A stretch of DNA of 64,000 nucleotides from JADCRZ01 sp041751095. GTDB taxonomy: Bacteria > Bacteroidota > Bacteroidia > Chitinophagales > Chitinophagaceae. The stretch lies in NCBI GenBank assembly GCA_041751095.1, contig JBGSYC010000068.1, positions 37,562-101,561 of the forward strand. The letters run 5' to 3'. Each line of letters opens with the position of its first letter. The first letter of the stretch is position 1. The notes under the pieces are model-generated. The model had not been told where the DNA came from. It searched no databases and worked only from the letters and a program-made list of their open reading frames with translations. Made by a program: the position numbers and the translations under genes. Below, piece after piece: positions 38,036-45,767 of the stretch.

Positions 38036-40309
38036 ATGACGAAAAAACTTGCATGTCTCTTTATGCTTTTGCAGCTTGCCATAACTACACTATATGCCAA
38101 AGAAAAAGAGCTTGCAGATTATGTAAATACATTGCAGGGCACCAACTCAAAACATGAGTTAACCCGCGGCAATACTTATCCAACTACAGCTTTGCCTTTT
38201 GGTATGCATACATGGACACCCCAAACAGGTAAAAATGGTGACGGCTGGAAATATCAGTACTTTAAAAAAACCGTTCGTGGCTTTCAGCAGGCACACCAGT
38301 GTAGTTCGTGGACAACAGATTATTGTGTTTATTCCTTTATGCCGGTTACCGGAAAGCTTATCGTGAATGAAGATGGAAGAGCAACAGGGTTTAGTCATGA
38401 TAATGAGGTAGCAAAGCCTCATTATTACAGGGTAAAATTAGACAACGGCATTATCACTGAAATGTCGCCTACGGAACGTGGTGCTCATCTTAGATTTAGT
38501 TTTCCTAAAGGCAGTGCAGCCTATCTTGTATTAGATGGTTATACCGGTCAAAGCCAAATTACGATACTGCCTGAAGAAAGGAAGATTACAGGTTATGTGA
38601 GCAATAATAAAAACAACCGGGGAAACCTGATTAAGAGTTATTTCGAAATTGTTTTTGATAAGCCTTTTAAAAGCTATGGTACCTGGGAAAACCGGAAAAA
38701 CACTATACAGCGCAACGAGCTAAAAGGTGAAGGCCAGGGCATCGGCGCCTGGCTGCAATTTAGAGATGGCGAAAAAGTGCAGGCTAAAGCAGCTTCTTCG
38801 TATATAAGCCCCGAACAGGCCGGTGTAACATTAAATGCCGAATTGGGTAAGTTCAATAGTGTTACCGATACAAAAGCCGCAGCAGCAAATATTTGGAACA
38901 AACATCTTGGCAGAATACTGGTTGAAGGCGGAACAGAAGAAGGGAAAGCTACTTTTTATTCATGCTTTTTCAGAGCAAGTCTTTTTTCCAGGCAGTTCTA
39001 TGAATACGATAAGGACGGTAACCCGTATTATTTTAGTCCTTACGATGGAAAGGTGCATAAAGGATATATGTTTACCGATACCGGCTTTTGGGATACTTTC
39101 CGGGGACAATTTCCGCTCAACGCACTCATGTATCCTGTTATGCACGGCCTTTATATGCAGGCTTTACTTGATGCACAGGAGCAATGTGGCTGGCTGCCTT
39201 CCTGGTCGTTTCCAGGCGAAGGAGGCAGTATGATAGGAAATCATGCCATTTCATTACTAACCGACGCGTGGGTTAAAGGTATACGGACTTTTGATCCTGA
39301 AAAAGCATTGAAAGCTTACCTGAAAGAGGCTACCAATAAGGGTCCCTGGGGGCCTTCTAACGGCAGAGACGGCTGGAAGGAATATTACCAGTTAGGATAT
39401 GTGCCTTATCCTCAATACAGAGAAGCCACGGCTAAAACACTCGAGTATGCTTACGATGATTTTTGCGCCTATCAGTTAGCAAATGTAACAGGTAACGATT
39501 TCTATAAAAATATTTTTGCCCGACAGATGTATAACTACGCTAATGTTTACGATCCTGCAACCAGTTTTATGCGCGGGAGAAAGGCAGACGGTGAGTGGGT
39601 CCCAAATTTTGATCCTGTAGAATGGGGTGGACCATTTACTGAAGGAAACGCATGGCATTGGCAATGGTCTGTATTTCATGATATTCAGGGCCTGATAAAT
39701 TTAATGGGTGGGAATAAAAACTTTAATGCAAAGCTTGACTCTGTTTTCTCTGTACCCAATACCGTTAAAACAGGTACCTACGGTGGAATGATTCATGAAA
39801 TGACGGAGATGGTAATGGCCAATATGGGACAATATGCACATGGCAACCAACCTATCCAGCACATGAGTTATTTATACAATTACAGCGCCGAATCATGGAA
39901 AGCACAGTTTCATGTTAGGAATATAATGGACAAGCTTTATAATTCTACAGAGAATGGTTATCCCGGTGATGAAGACCAGGGGCAAACTTCATCATGGTAT
40001 GTGCTAAGCGCTTTAGGTTTTTATAGCGTTTGTCCCGGTACGGATCAGTATGTTATTGGAAGCCCTGTTTTTAACAAGACAACTATCACGCTTGAAAATG
40101 GGAAAAAGTTTACGATTGAAGCAAAAGACAACAGCAGGGAAAATGTTTATATTCAGTCGGCCTTTCTCAATGGAAAAAAGTACAATCAAAATTGGTTAAC
40201 TTATAACGATATCATCAACGGCGGAAGCTTAGTGTTTGCGATGAGTAATAAGCCTGCTTTGGAGAGAGGGGTGTCTAATGAGGATAAGCCATTCTCTTTA
40301 TCGAAATAA
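38036..40309 (+). CDS. Exported GH92 alpha-mannosidase, first of pair
   Basis: Calcium-dependent inverting exo-alpha-mannosidase family, 757 residues, the normal length. A signal peptide covers about 1-21 (LLQLAITTLYAKE). The N-terminal sandwich opens DYVNTLQGTNSKHELTRGN. The barrel carries the acid in TEGNAWHWQWSVFHD (E536) and the base region in GDEDQGQTSSWYVLSALGFY (D645, D647). These align by position with the catalytic E533, D642 and D644 that I recall for Bacteroides GH92 enzymes. MIHEMTEM and YAHGNQPIQHM are also family blocks. It sits in PUL 3 just before a second GH92 gene. The linkage attacked cannot be told. Confidence 0.95.
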   Translation: MTKKLACLFMLLQLAITTLYAKEKELADYVNTLQGTNSKHELTRGNTYPTTALPFGMHTWTPQTGKNGDGWKYQYFKKTVRGFQQAHQCSSWTTDYCVYSFMPVTGKLIVNEDGRATGFSHDNEVAKPHYYRVKLDNGIITEMSPTERGAHLRFSFPKGSAAYLVLDGYTGQSQITILPEERKITGYVSNNKNNRGNLIKSYFEIVFDKPFKSYGTWENRKNTIQRNELKGEGQGIGAWLQFRDGEKVQAKAASSYISPEQAGVTLNAELGKFNSVTDTKAAAANIWNKHLGRILVEGGTEEGKATFYSCFFRASLFSRQFYEYDKDGNPYYFSPYDGKVHKGYMFTDTGFWDTFRGQFPLNALMYPVMHGLYMQALLDAQEQCGWLPSWSFPGEGGSMIGNHAISLLTDAWVKGIRTFDPEKALKAYLKEATNKGPWGPSNGRDGWKEYYQLGYVPYPQYREATAKTLEYAYDDFCAYQLANVTGNDFYKNIFARQMYNYANVYDPATSFMRGRKADGEWVPNFDPVEWGGPFTEGNAWHWQWSVFHDIQGLINLMGGNKNFNAKLDSVFSVPNTVKTGTYGGMIHEMTEMVMANMGQYAHGNQPIQHMSYLYNYSAESWKAQFHVRNIMDKLYNSTENGYPGDEDQGQTSSWYVLSALGFYSVCPGTDQYVIGSPVFNKTTITLENGKKFTIEAKDNSRENVYIQSAFLNGKKYNQNWLTYNDIINGGSLVFAMSNKPALERGVSNEDKPFSLSK

Positions 40310-40406
40310 TTGCACAAAAGCAGGACATTGTTCTGACAGCGCTGCTGTTTTTGTAAAAATGTAGCAAAGCAGATGAATATCTTTAACATGATCGAATAAA
40401 ATTATC

Positions 40407-42713
40407 ATGAAAAAAATACCCGTATTAATTGCTGCAGGTTTTAGTTTCTTCTATTCTTCCGGGCAACTGGTACAAAAAGTAACAGACCCTGTTGAATGGG
40501 TGAACCCATTGATGGGGACTGATTCAAAGCCAGGCCTGTCCAATGGCAATACCTATCCGTCTATTTGTGTTCCCTGGGGCATGAACTTCTGGAGTCCGCA
40601 AACGGGCAGGATGGGGGATGGATGGATGTACCAGTACGCGGCAGATAGAATAAGAGGGTTTAAACAAACCCACCAGCCTTCACCCTGGATGAATGACTAC
40701 GGTCAGTTTGCTATTATGCCCGTAACCCATAAGTTAAAATTCAGAGAGGATGGCCGCGCCAGCTGGTTTTCGCATAAGACAGAAATTTCAAAACCCTATT
40801 TTTATAGCGTGTACCTGGCGGATGCAGATGTGACAACAGAAATAACGCCAACGGAAAGAGCAGCACAATTCCGTTTTACGTTTCCTTCGGCTGATAGTTC
40901 ATTTATTGTCGTGGATGCGTTTGACCGGGGATCGTATGTGAAGATCATACCCAATGAAAGAAAGATCGTTGGATATTCAACACGTTATAGCCGGGGACCC
41001 CTGAAAAATTTTAAAAACTTCTTTGTTATCTATATTGATAAAGGCTTTGATGTTTCTTATGCGTGGCACGACAGTACTTTAGTAAAGGACTCCATGGAGA
41101 CAGCGGCTCGTCATGCCGGCGGTGTTATTGGTTTTAAAACAGCAAAAGGAGAGCAGGTGCATCTTCGGGTGGCTTCTTCCTTTATCAGCCAGGAACAGGC
41201 TGAATTAAATTTGAAAAGTGAATTAGGCAACGATAATTTTGATGTAACCCAACGTAAAGCAAAAGCTGCGTGGAACAAACAGTTAAATAAAATTTTGGTA
41301 GAAGGAGGAACCCCGGAGCAAACCAGTACCTTTTATTCGTGCCTTTACCGGGCCATTCAGTTCCCCCATAAATTATATGAAATTGATGCTGCCGGCAGGA
41401 TGATCCACTGGAGCCCATATACCGGTGAAATACTGCCCGGCTATATGTTTGCAGGAACCGGTTTTTGGGACACCTTCCGGGCTTTGTATCCTTTTCTCAA
41501 TTTTGCCTATCCTTCCATCAATAAAGAAATGCAGGAAGGATTGATCAATGATTACAAAGAAGGAGGCTGGTTACCTGAATGGTCAAGCCCCGGTTATGCC
41601 AACATCATGGTCGGCAATAACTCTGCATCCGTTGTGGCAGATGCTTATATCAAAGGGTTGAGGGGCTATGATATCAGCACCTTGTATGAAGCGTTGCAAC
41701 ATGGGGCCAACAACGCAGGTCCCATGACGGCTGTAGGCCGTGCCGGTGTTAAGCAGTATAACGAGTTGGGTTATGTGCCCAATGATATCAGGCTGAATGA
41801 AAGCGCCGCCCGAACCCTCGAATACGCCTATGATGATTTTACCATTCATCAACTGGCAAAAGCATTAAAGCGCCCTAAAGAAGAAATTGAACTCTATGCA
41901 AGACGATCACAGAATTACCGTAACCTTTTTGATCAGCAAACAAAACTCATGCGGGGCAGAAAAAGTGATGGAAGTTTTCAAACTCCTTTTAATCCATTCA
42001 AATGGGGCGGTGACTTTACAGAAGGGAATAGCTGGCACTATACCTGGAGTGTGTTTCATGATATTGAAGGACTTAAGACGCTGATGGGCGGCAATGACAT
42101 TTTTGTAAAGATGCTTGATTCGGTCTTTGCCATGCCTCCCATATTTGATGAGAGCGCTTACGGCGGTGTCATTCATGAAATCAGGGATTTGCAAATTGCC
42201 GGAATGGGCCAGTATGCGCACGGCAATCAGCCCATACAACACATGATTTATCTATTCAACTATGGAGGCCAGCCCTGGAAAACCCAGTACTGGGCAAGGG
42301 AAACGATGAACCGTTTATACAAGGCCACCCCCGATGGTTATTGCGGCGATGAAGACAACGGACAAACATCGGCGTGGTATGTGTTTTCAGCGATGGGATT
42401 TTATCCGGTGTGTCCAGCCACAGATCAATATGTATTAGGATCTCCTTTGTTTAAAAAAGTGACCGTCTCATTTGATAATGGCAAACAGCTCATCATTAAC
42501 GCTGCCAATAATTCTGATCAGTATAAATATGTTCAAAGTATCCGGTTCAACGGAAAACCATGGGATAAAAACTGGCTGCCGCATGTTGAGCTGCAGAAAG
42601 GAGGTACGGTGGATTTTATTATGGGCAGCACCCCCAATAAAAACAGGGGCACATCAGCTTCTGCCTATCCTTACTCTTTTTCCACCAGTAAAGAGCTGGC
42701 AATTCATAAATAA
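40407..42713 (+). CDS. Exported GH92 alpha-mannosidase, second of pair
   Basis: A 768-residue GH92 enzyme, paralogous to the gene before it, 97 bases downstream. A signal peptide ends near FFYSSGQ (residue 20). Family blocks are EWVNPLMGTDSKPGLSNGN, FTEGNSWHYTWSVFHD (acid E539), YAHGNQPIQHM and GDEDNGQTSAWYVFSAMGFY (D648, D650). The two differ clearly near the probable substrate loops, for example TTDYCVYSF against MNDYGQFAI, so they may split linkage preference (inference). Its last 60 bases are overlapped antisense by the read-through of a truncated toxin gene. Confidence 0.95.
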   Translation: MKKIPVLIAAGFSFFYSSGQLVQKVTDPVEWVNPLMGTDSKPGLSNGNTYPSICVPWGMNFWSPQTGRMGDGWMYQYAADRIRGFKQTHQPSPWMNDYGQFAIMPVTHKLKFREDGRASWFSHKTEISKPYFYSVYLADADVTTEITPTERAAQFRFTFPSADSSFIVVDAFDRGSYVKIIPNERKIVGYSTRYSRGPLKNFKNFFVIYIDKGFDVSYAWHDSTLVKDSMETAARHAGGVIGFKTAKGEQVHLRVASSFISQEQAELNLKSELGNDNFDVTQRKAKAAWNKQLNKILVEGGTPEQTSTFYSCLYRAIQFPHKLYEIDAAGRMIHWSPYTGEILPGYMFAGTGFWDTFRALYPFLNFAYPSINKEMQEGLINDYKEGGWLPEWSSPGYANIMVGNNSASVVADAYIKGLRGYDISTLYEALQHGANNAGPMTAVGRAGVKQYNELGYVPNDIRLNESAARTLEYAYDDFTIHQLAKALKRPKEEIELYARRSQNYRNLFDQQTKLMRGRKSDGSFQTPFNPFKWGGDFTEGNSWHYTWSVFHDIEGLKTLMGGNDIFVKMLDSVFAMPPIFDESAYGGVIHEIRDLQIAGMGQYAHGNQPIQHMIYLFNYGGQPWKTQYWARETMNRLYKATPDGYCGDEDNGQTSAWYVFSAMGFYPVCPATDQYVLGSPLFKKVTVSFDNGKQLIINAANNSDQYKYVQSIRFNGKPWDKNWLPHVELQKGGTVDFIMGSTPNKNRGTSASAYPYSFSTSKELAIHK

Positions 42714-42764
42714 AATAAGAACTTCAAAAATATAAAAGTGTAAGGCATGACTATCAGTGCAGGT

Positions 42765-42893
42765 TCTGGTTTCGGGTGTGTTTGCCAAGGTGTTATTTAG
42801 TTCACCAAGTTCCTCTTTGAGTGACGGGTACTTTTTGGATAGGCGTTTTGCTTCTTTTTTAAACTTGTAACTGGGTAGAACACTAAAGCTCAT
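42765..42893 (-). pseudogene. RelE/ParE-type toxin, truncated after about 43 residues
   Basis: The N terminus is a good RelE-superfamily toxin (MSFSVLPSYKFKKEAKRL, SKKYPSLKEELGELNNTLA, NTPET). Similarity to the expected GTPLGNxxYKIR core stops at about residue 43. The frame then runs through unrelated sequence and stops at 42654 inside the GH92 gene on the other strand. The RNA-binding and catalytic half of the toxin is missing. The first 11 bases overlap the end of the intact antitoxin gene, the standard antitoxin-toxin order. The cut lies about 50 bases from the GH92 stop. Confidence 0.75.
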
Positions 42894-43101
42894 TGAGGAA
42901 TTCGGTTAGTGTTTGCTTGCGTCCCTTCTGCTTTTTTAGGATAGCAACCTGGTCAAGGGCTTGCTTCAGGTCGGAGCGAAGTTTTAGCGCCTGCTCATAT
43001 TTTTTGAGCTTGTTCAGCACTTTTTCCCACTCCGTCAGCGGCGACTGAACCGCCTGGCTTTTTCCATTTATGTCGTTAATGTATTGAAGTGCGATTTTCA
43101 T
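42883..43101 (-). CDS. Small antitoxin paired with truncated RelE-type toxin
   Basis: A 72-residue protein, mostly helical and charged (LTEWEKVLNKLKKYEQALKL, RSDLKQALDQVAILKKQKGR), of the kind found upstream of this RelE subfamily in Bacteroidota. It has no recognisable DNA-binding motif beyond a short N-terminal strand MKIALQYINDING. Its 3' end overlaps the toxin start by 11 bases. The gene looks intact while its toxin is broken, so it is probably a relic or orphan. Confidence 0.7.
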   Translation of the reverse strand: MKIALQYINDINGKSQAVQSPLTEWEKVLNKLKKYEQALKLRSDLKQALDQVAILKKQKGRKQTLTEFLNEL

Positions 43102-43299
43102 GTACCAAATTTATTGCGTTTCGTCCAAAGTAAGCCTTTGAAAGGTGATGCACAACGTTCACGGCCCGGCGTTTGGGCTACCAATTCATTTTCCTTTGCG
43201 CATCGATGTAACAGCAGTTAAATAGTTGGCTTTTGTTAAACCCGTGAATAATATAATATCCAAAAAGGCGACGGGAAATATATCATGAATCCTATAGCC

Positions 43300-43446
43300 T
43301 CACTTCTTAAAAGAACTCAATACATTATATACCCTTTTAAATTCAAAAAACGAAAGTAAACTGGTGAGATTATCCACCATTTTGGTTGAACAGGAAAAAT
43401 ACTTTTTTAATTCTTCGACAGATTTTATATCTTTAGATTGCAGCAT
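43300..43446 (-). CDS. Short hypothetical ORF, possible transposase N-terminal fragment
   Basis: Forty-eight codons from ATG 43446 encode MLQSKDIKSVEELKKYFSCS, then STKMVDNLTSLLSFFEF and KRVYNVLSSFKK before a stop. The composition looks protein-like. It recalls the short helical N termini of some IS4-type transposases, but I cannot confirm that. Nothing downstream continues the reading frame. If it is a transposase it is only a stub. Confidence 0.25.
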   Translation of the reverse strand: MLQSKDIKSVEELKKYFSCSTKMVDNLTSLLSFFEFKRVYNVLSSFKK

Positions 43447-43779
43447 GGTGCGTTTTGTTTTGCAACCATAAGTTAATGTCTTTCAGTCACTTATGAACAT
43501 TCCATGCTGCTTTTTTTTTATCTAAATTTATCCCCATTATCGGTATTAAGTAACAGATAGATGTTCTGAAGGGCTATTTGACAAATGCCTGTATCTATAG
43601 GCCCCTGGATTTCGACACTCACCTGCATGCTTGTAAACGCAGGATTTTCGATAACGGTTGATAAAAGGGAGAATGTTCAGGCAACCGGAGTGTGATCTCA
43701 CTTCACTTGTCATTTCAAAGCCGCGGCTGTACGCTTTTTCACCTAATGCAACCCATTGCGGTGGACTTTGAAATCCCCG

Positions 43780-43925
43780 GAATTTTCGCGAGCAGTTTGT
43801 TTAGTCAGGTTGATCACCAATCACATCCTGCAAAAGTTTCAGCGATCTTTCATTTCGCCCGAAAGATCGCTACGTAACAAAACACCAAATAAGGGGCTCA
43901 TGAAAGATGGCAAGAGAGTGTGGTA
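43780..43925. repeat. 145-bp dispersed hairpin repeat, copy 2
   Basis: This is the same element and orientation as 23083-23226, from GAATTTTCGCGAGCAGTT to GGCAAGAGAGTGTGGTA. Its hairpin (43841-43871) is perfect here: AGCGATCTTTC, loop ATTTCGCCC, GAAAGATCGCT. In copy 1 one stem pair is G-T, so the stem is kept at the RNA level. The two direct copies bracket PULs 2 and 3. Confidence 0.78.
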
Positions 43926-44177
43926 GGCCGGTCTTGTAAGAGGAGACAAATAGAATTTTATGAATGAAAGAATTGCTGCTTTGAAAAAGTCGTTATAAAA
44001 TAAATCGTTGACACGAAGCGGAAGCAGTCGAGCAGGGTCTCTCTGCTTTACAGGTGATCAGCTAACTTTTACAATCATCAACCGGGCAAGGGAATGAAGC
44101 CTTTTTACCGCCCGATTGAAATGCTTCCGCTTTGGTCCAGCTCTGCGCTGAGCCATCTCTGTGTAAAAGCCTCAAAG

Positions 44178-44630
44178 CTAACTAATGATCTGCGGAGCTT
44201 TTGCTTCCGTGATGCCTGCCTGGTATTGCTTTTCCAAACCATTGGCTACAGCAAGTGTGTCTTCGTACACATCTATCTCTGTTACCCTGCCCCATTTAAG
44301 CGTAATGAAATGAACACCTTTGTTCAGGTAAGGGTCGCCATTTTCCAATGTAGCAGTAGCTGTCCATCTTACGATTGCCAACGTATTGTGCGGCAAACCC
44401 TTCACAACGATATTGTTAATGGTGATATGCAGCTTGAGCATTATCCTGCCTAATCTCTCCAGCCATGCTTTCACCGCAGCCACATCATGCCTTACTCCGC
44501 CCAGGGCATGATCGCCTGCAAAGCTGTGTTTTATATTCAATGCCATTCCCTTTGTCAGTTCGGTAAAGCGGTGTTCATTTACGAGTCCGAATGATTTCTT
44601 TACAAGTTTTTTTACGATGTAGTGATACAT
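44178..44630 (-). CDS. NTF2-like/SnoaL-like domain protein
   Basis: A 150-residue cytoplasmic protein with the cone-shaped NTF2/SnoaL-like pattern: an N-terminal helical part (FGLVNEHRFTELTKGMALNI), then WLERLGRIMLKLHITINNIV, RWTATATLENGDPYLNKGVH and FITLKWGRVTEIDVYEDT. Such proteins range from binding proteins to isomerases, and no catalytic pair is evident. It lies 73 bases downstream of the Crp-family regulator on the same strand and is probably co-transcribed or regulated by it. Confidence 0.75.
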   Translation of the reverse strand: MYHYIVKKLVKKSFGLVNEHRFTELTKGMALNIKHSFAGDHALGGVRHDVAAVKAWLERLGRIMLKLHITINNIVVKGLPHNTLAIVRWTATATLENGDPYLNKGVHFITLKWGRVTEIDVYEDTLAVANGLEKQYQAGITEAKAPQIIS

Positions 44631-44703
44631 AATTGTTATTTTTTGTTCACCGCAAAGCTACCCACACCGTAAGGGCTGTACCTGTCACATATGTTACAAA
44701 GCA

Positions 44704-45303
44704 TTACAGTCCTGCAAGTTTTTTTCGGATGCGGCTAAGCGAAGGGCGTTCGATGCCTAAGTAAGAAGAAAGGTGGGTGAGCGAGATCCGGTGGAACAAT
44801 TCGGGATTTCCGTTGATAAAGTCAAGATAACGCTGCTCGGCAGAATCGAACTGAAAGCTTTCGATACGCTTTTGCTGTTGTTTAAGCACTTCTTCGGCTA
44901 TAAGCCTTCCGTTGCGTTCAAAGCCAACGTATAAATTATAACCCTTTCTTATATGGTCAAAAGGGATACTGACGATTGTTGCAGGCTCAAGACATTGAAA
45001 GTTGTAACGGCTTGGTTTACCGATAAGCAGGGATGGATAATCGGTAGCCCAGTTGCCTTCTTTTACAAACGTGGTGGTGATATCTTCTCCGGCATCGTTG
45101 ATGTAATAACCTCTGATAAGTCCGGACGTTACAAAGCCGAGCTGATGATTTCTTTTGCCGGCTTCTATAAAAAACTCCCGGGGCTTATACCTCTGAATGG
45201 TAAGGCCACTTTCGAAGTAATCCCATTCTTCCTGCGTAACCTGTGGGTTGAGCCGCATGATGGTGTGATAGTATATTTCAATATCTTTTTGCATACGATA
45301 CAT
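44704..45303 (-). CDS. Crp/Fnr-family transcriptional regulator
   Basis: A cyclic-nucleotide-binding-fold regulator of about 199 residues. The start is set at ATG 45303 (or 45294), because the open frame upstream to 45393 (MSYPLLDTCLFAILSNQ...) is unlike the family. The sensory domain reads GLTIQRYKPREFFIEAGKRN and GFVTSGLIRGYYINDAGEDI. The C-terminal DNA-binding part is LTHLSSYLGIERPSLSRIRK, the short helix-turn-helix of Bacteroidota Crp-like proteins. It may regulate the NTF2-like gene next to it. The conserved cAMP-contact residues are not obvious, so the ligand is unknown. Confidence 0.85.
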   Translation of the reverse strand: MYRMQKDIEIYYHTIMRLNPQVTQEEWDYFESGLTIQRYKPREFFIEAGKRNHQLGFVTSGLIRGYYINDAGEDITTTFVKEGNWATDYPSLLIGKPSRYNFQCLEPATIVSIPFDHIRKGYNLYVGFERNGRLIAEEVLKQQQKRIESFQFDSAEQRYLDFINGNPELFHRISLTHLSSYLGIERPSLSRIRKKLAGL

Positions 45304-45431
45304 TTTCAGGATAACACGGCAATTTATTAAAGTAATAAATACCTGATTCGAAAGGATTGCGAAGAGGCAGGTATCCAATAAAGGGTATGACACATCGTTC
45401 CGGGCATTAATTCAACTGTTTTAAAAGGTAT

Positions 45432-45570
45432 ACAGTGGGTGTGGAATATATTTCGGAATCATTCGGTCATTCAGATGTCAGAACAACTGAAGCCATTCAG
45501 ACAGTTTTCAAGATGAGAAAAAACAATATTCAAAACACCTGACTACATTAAAAAGGAAAAGAAATTTCAA
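45432..45570 (+). pseudogene. C-terminal remnant of a tyrosine recombinase/integrase
   Basis: One frame reads TVGVEYISESFGHSDVRTTE then AIQTVF, matching the phage/conjugative integrase end around the catalytic His (GHSD). After a one-base loss at about 45510 the next frame reads DEKKQYSKHLTTLKRKRN, the usual FEDEKK-type tail. The nucleophilic Tyr expected after TTE is replaced (AIQ), and the rest of the protein is absent. So this is a dead fragment of an integrated element. The surrounding 45394-45767 gap shows no other gene. Confidence 0.75.
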
Positions 45571-45767
45571 AGGGATAATTGTGAAACCCTTGCCAGGGCT
45601 TACATTGGAATATCCTGTCCTGGGAGGTTAGGGGTGGTAAATTACGGATATCAGCAACGATTCATTTGTTCGATAATAGTGATATTTTTCATAAGATGAA
45701 GAAGCAGTATTTAATTTTACCAAAAGCGTTATATCTTTAAAAAAAGAACGCTTACTGCACCGGGCTT

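Larger units (their letters stand above)
43102..44177. other. Gene-poor stretch with repeat and relics
   Basis: About 1.1 kb between the antitoxin start and the NTF2-like gene stop. It holds a 48-codon relic ORF (43300-43446, minus) and copy 2 of the 145-bp hairpin repeat (43780-43925) with a weakly similar tail to about 44000. A plus-strand open frame at 43692-43877 overlaps the repeat and is not thought to be a gene. Confidence 0.5.

Noticed and set aside
41887..42242. Shadow frames inside the second GH92 gene on both strands
   Set aside because: The GH92 frame carries all catalytic blocks. The others are out-of-frame by-products.
45304..45393. Extended N terminus of the Crp-family regulator
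   Set aside because: The 30 extra residues are unlike Crp/Fnr proteins, which normally begin close to the MQKDIEIYYHT segment.
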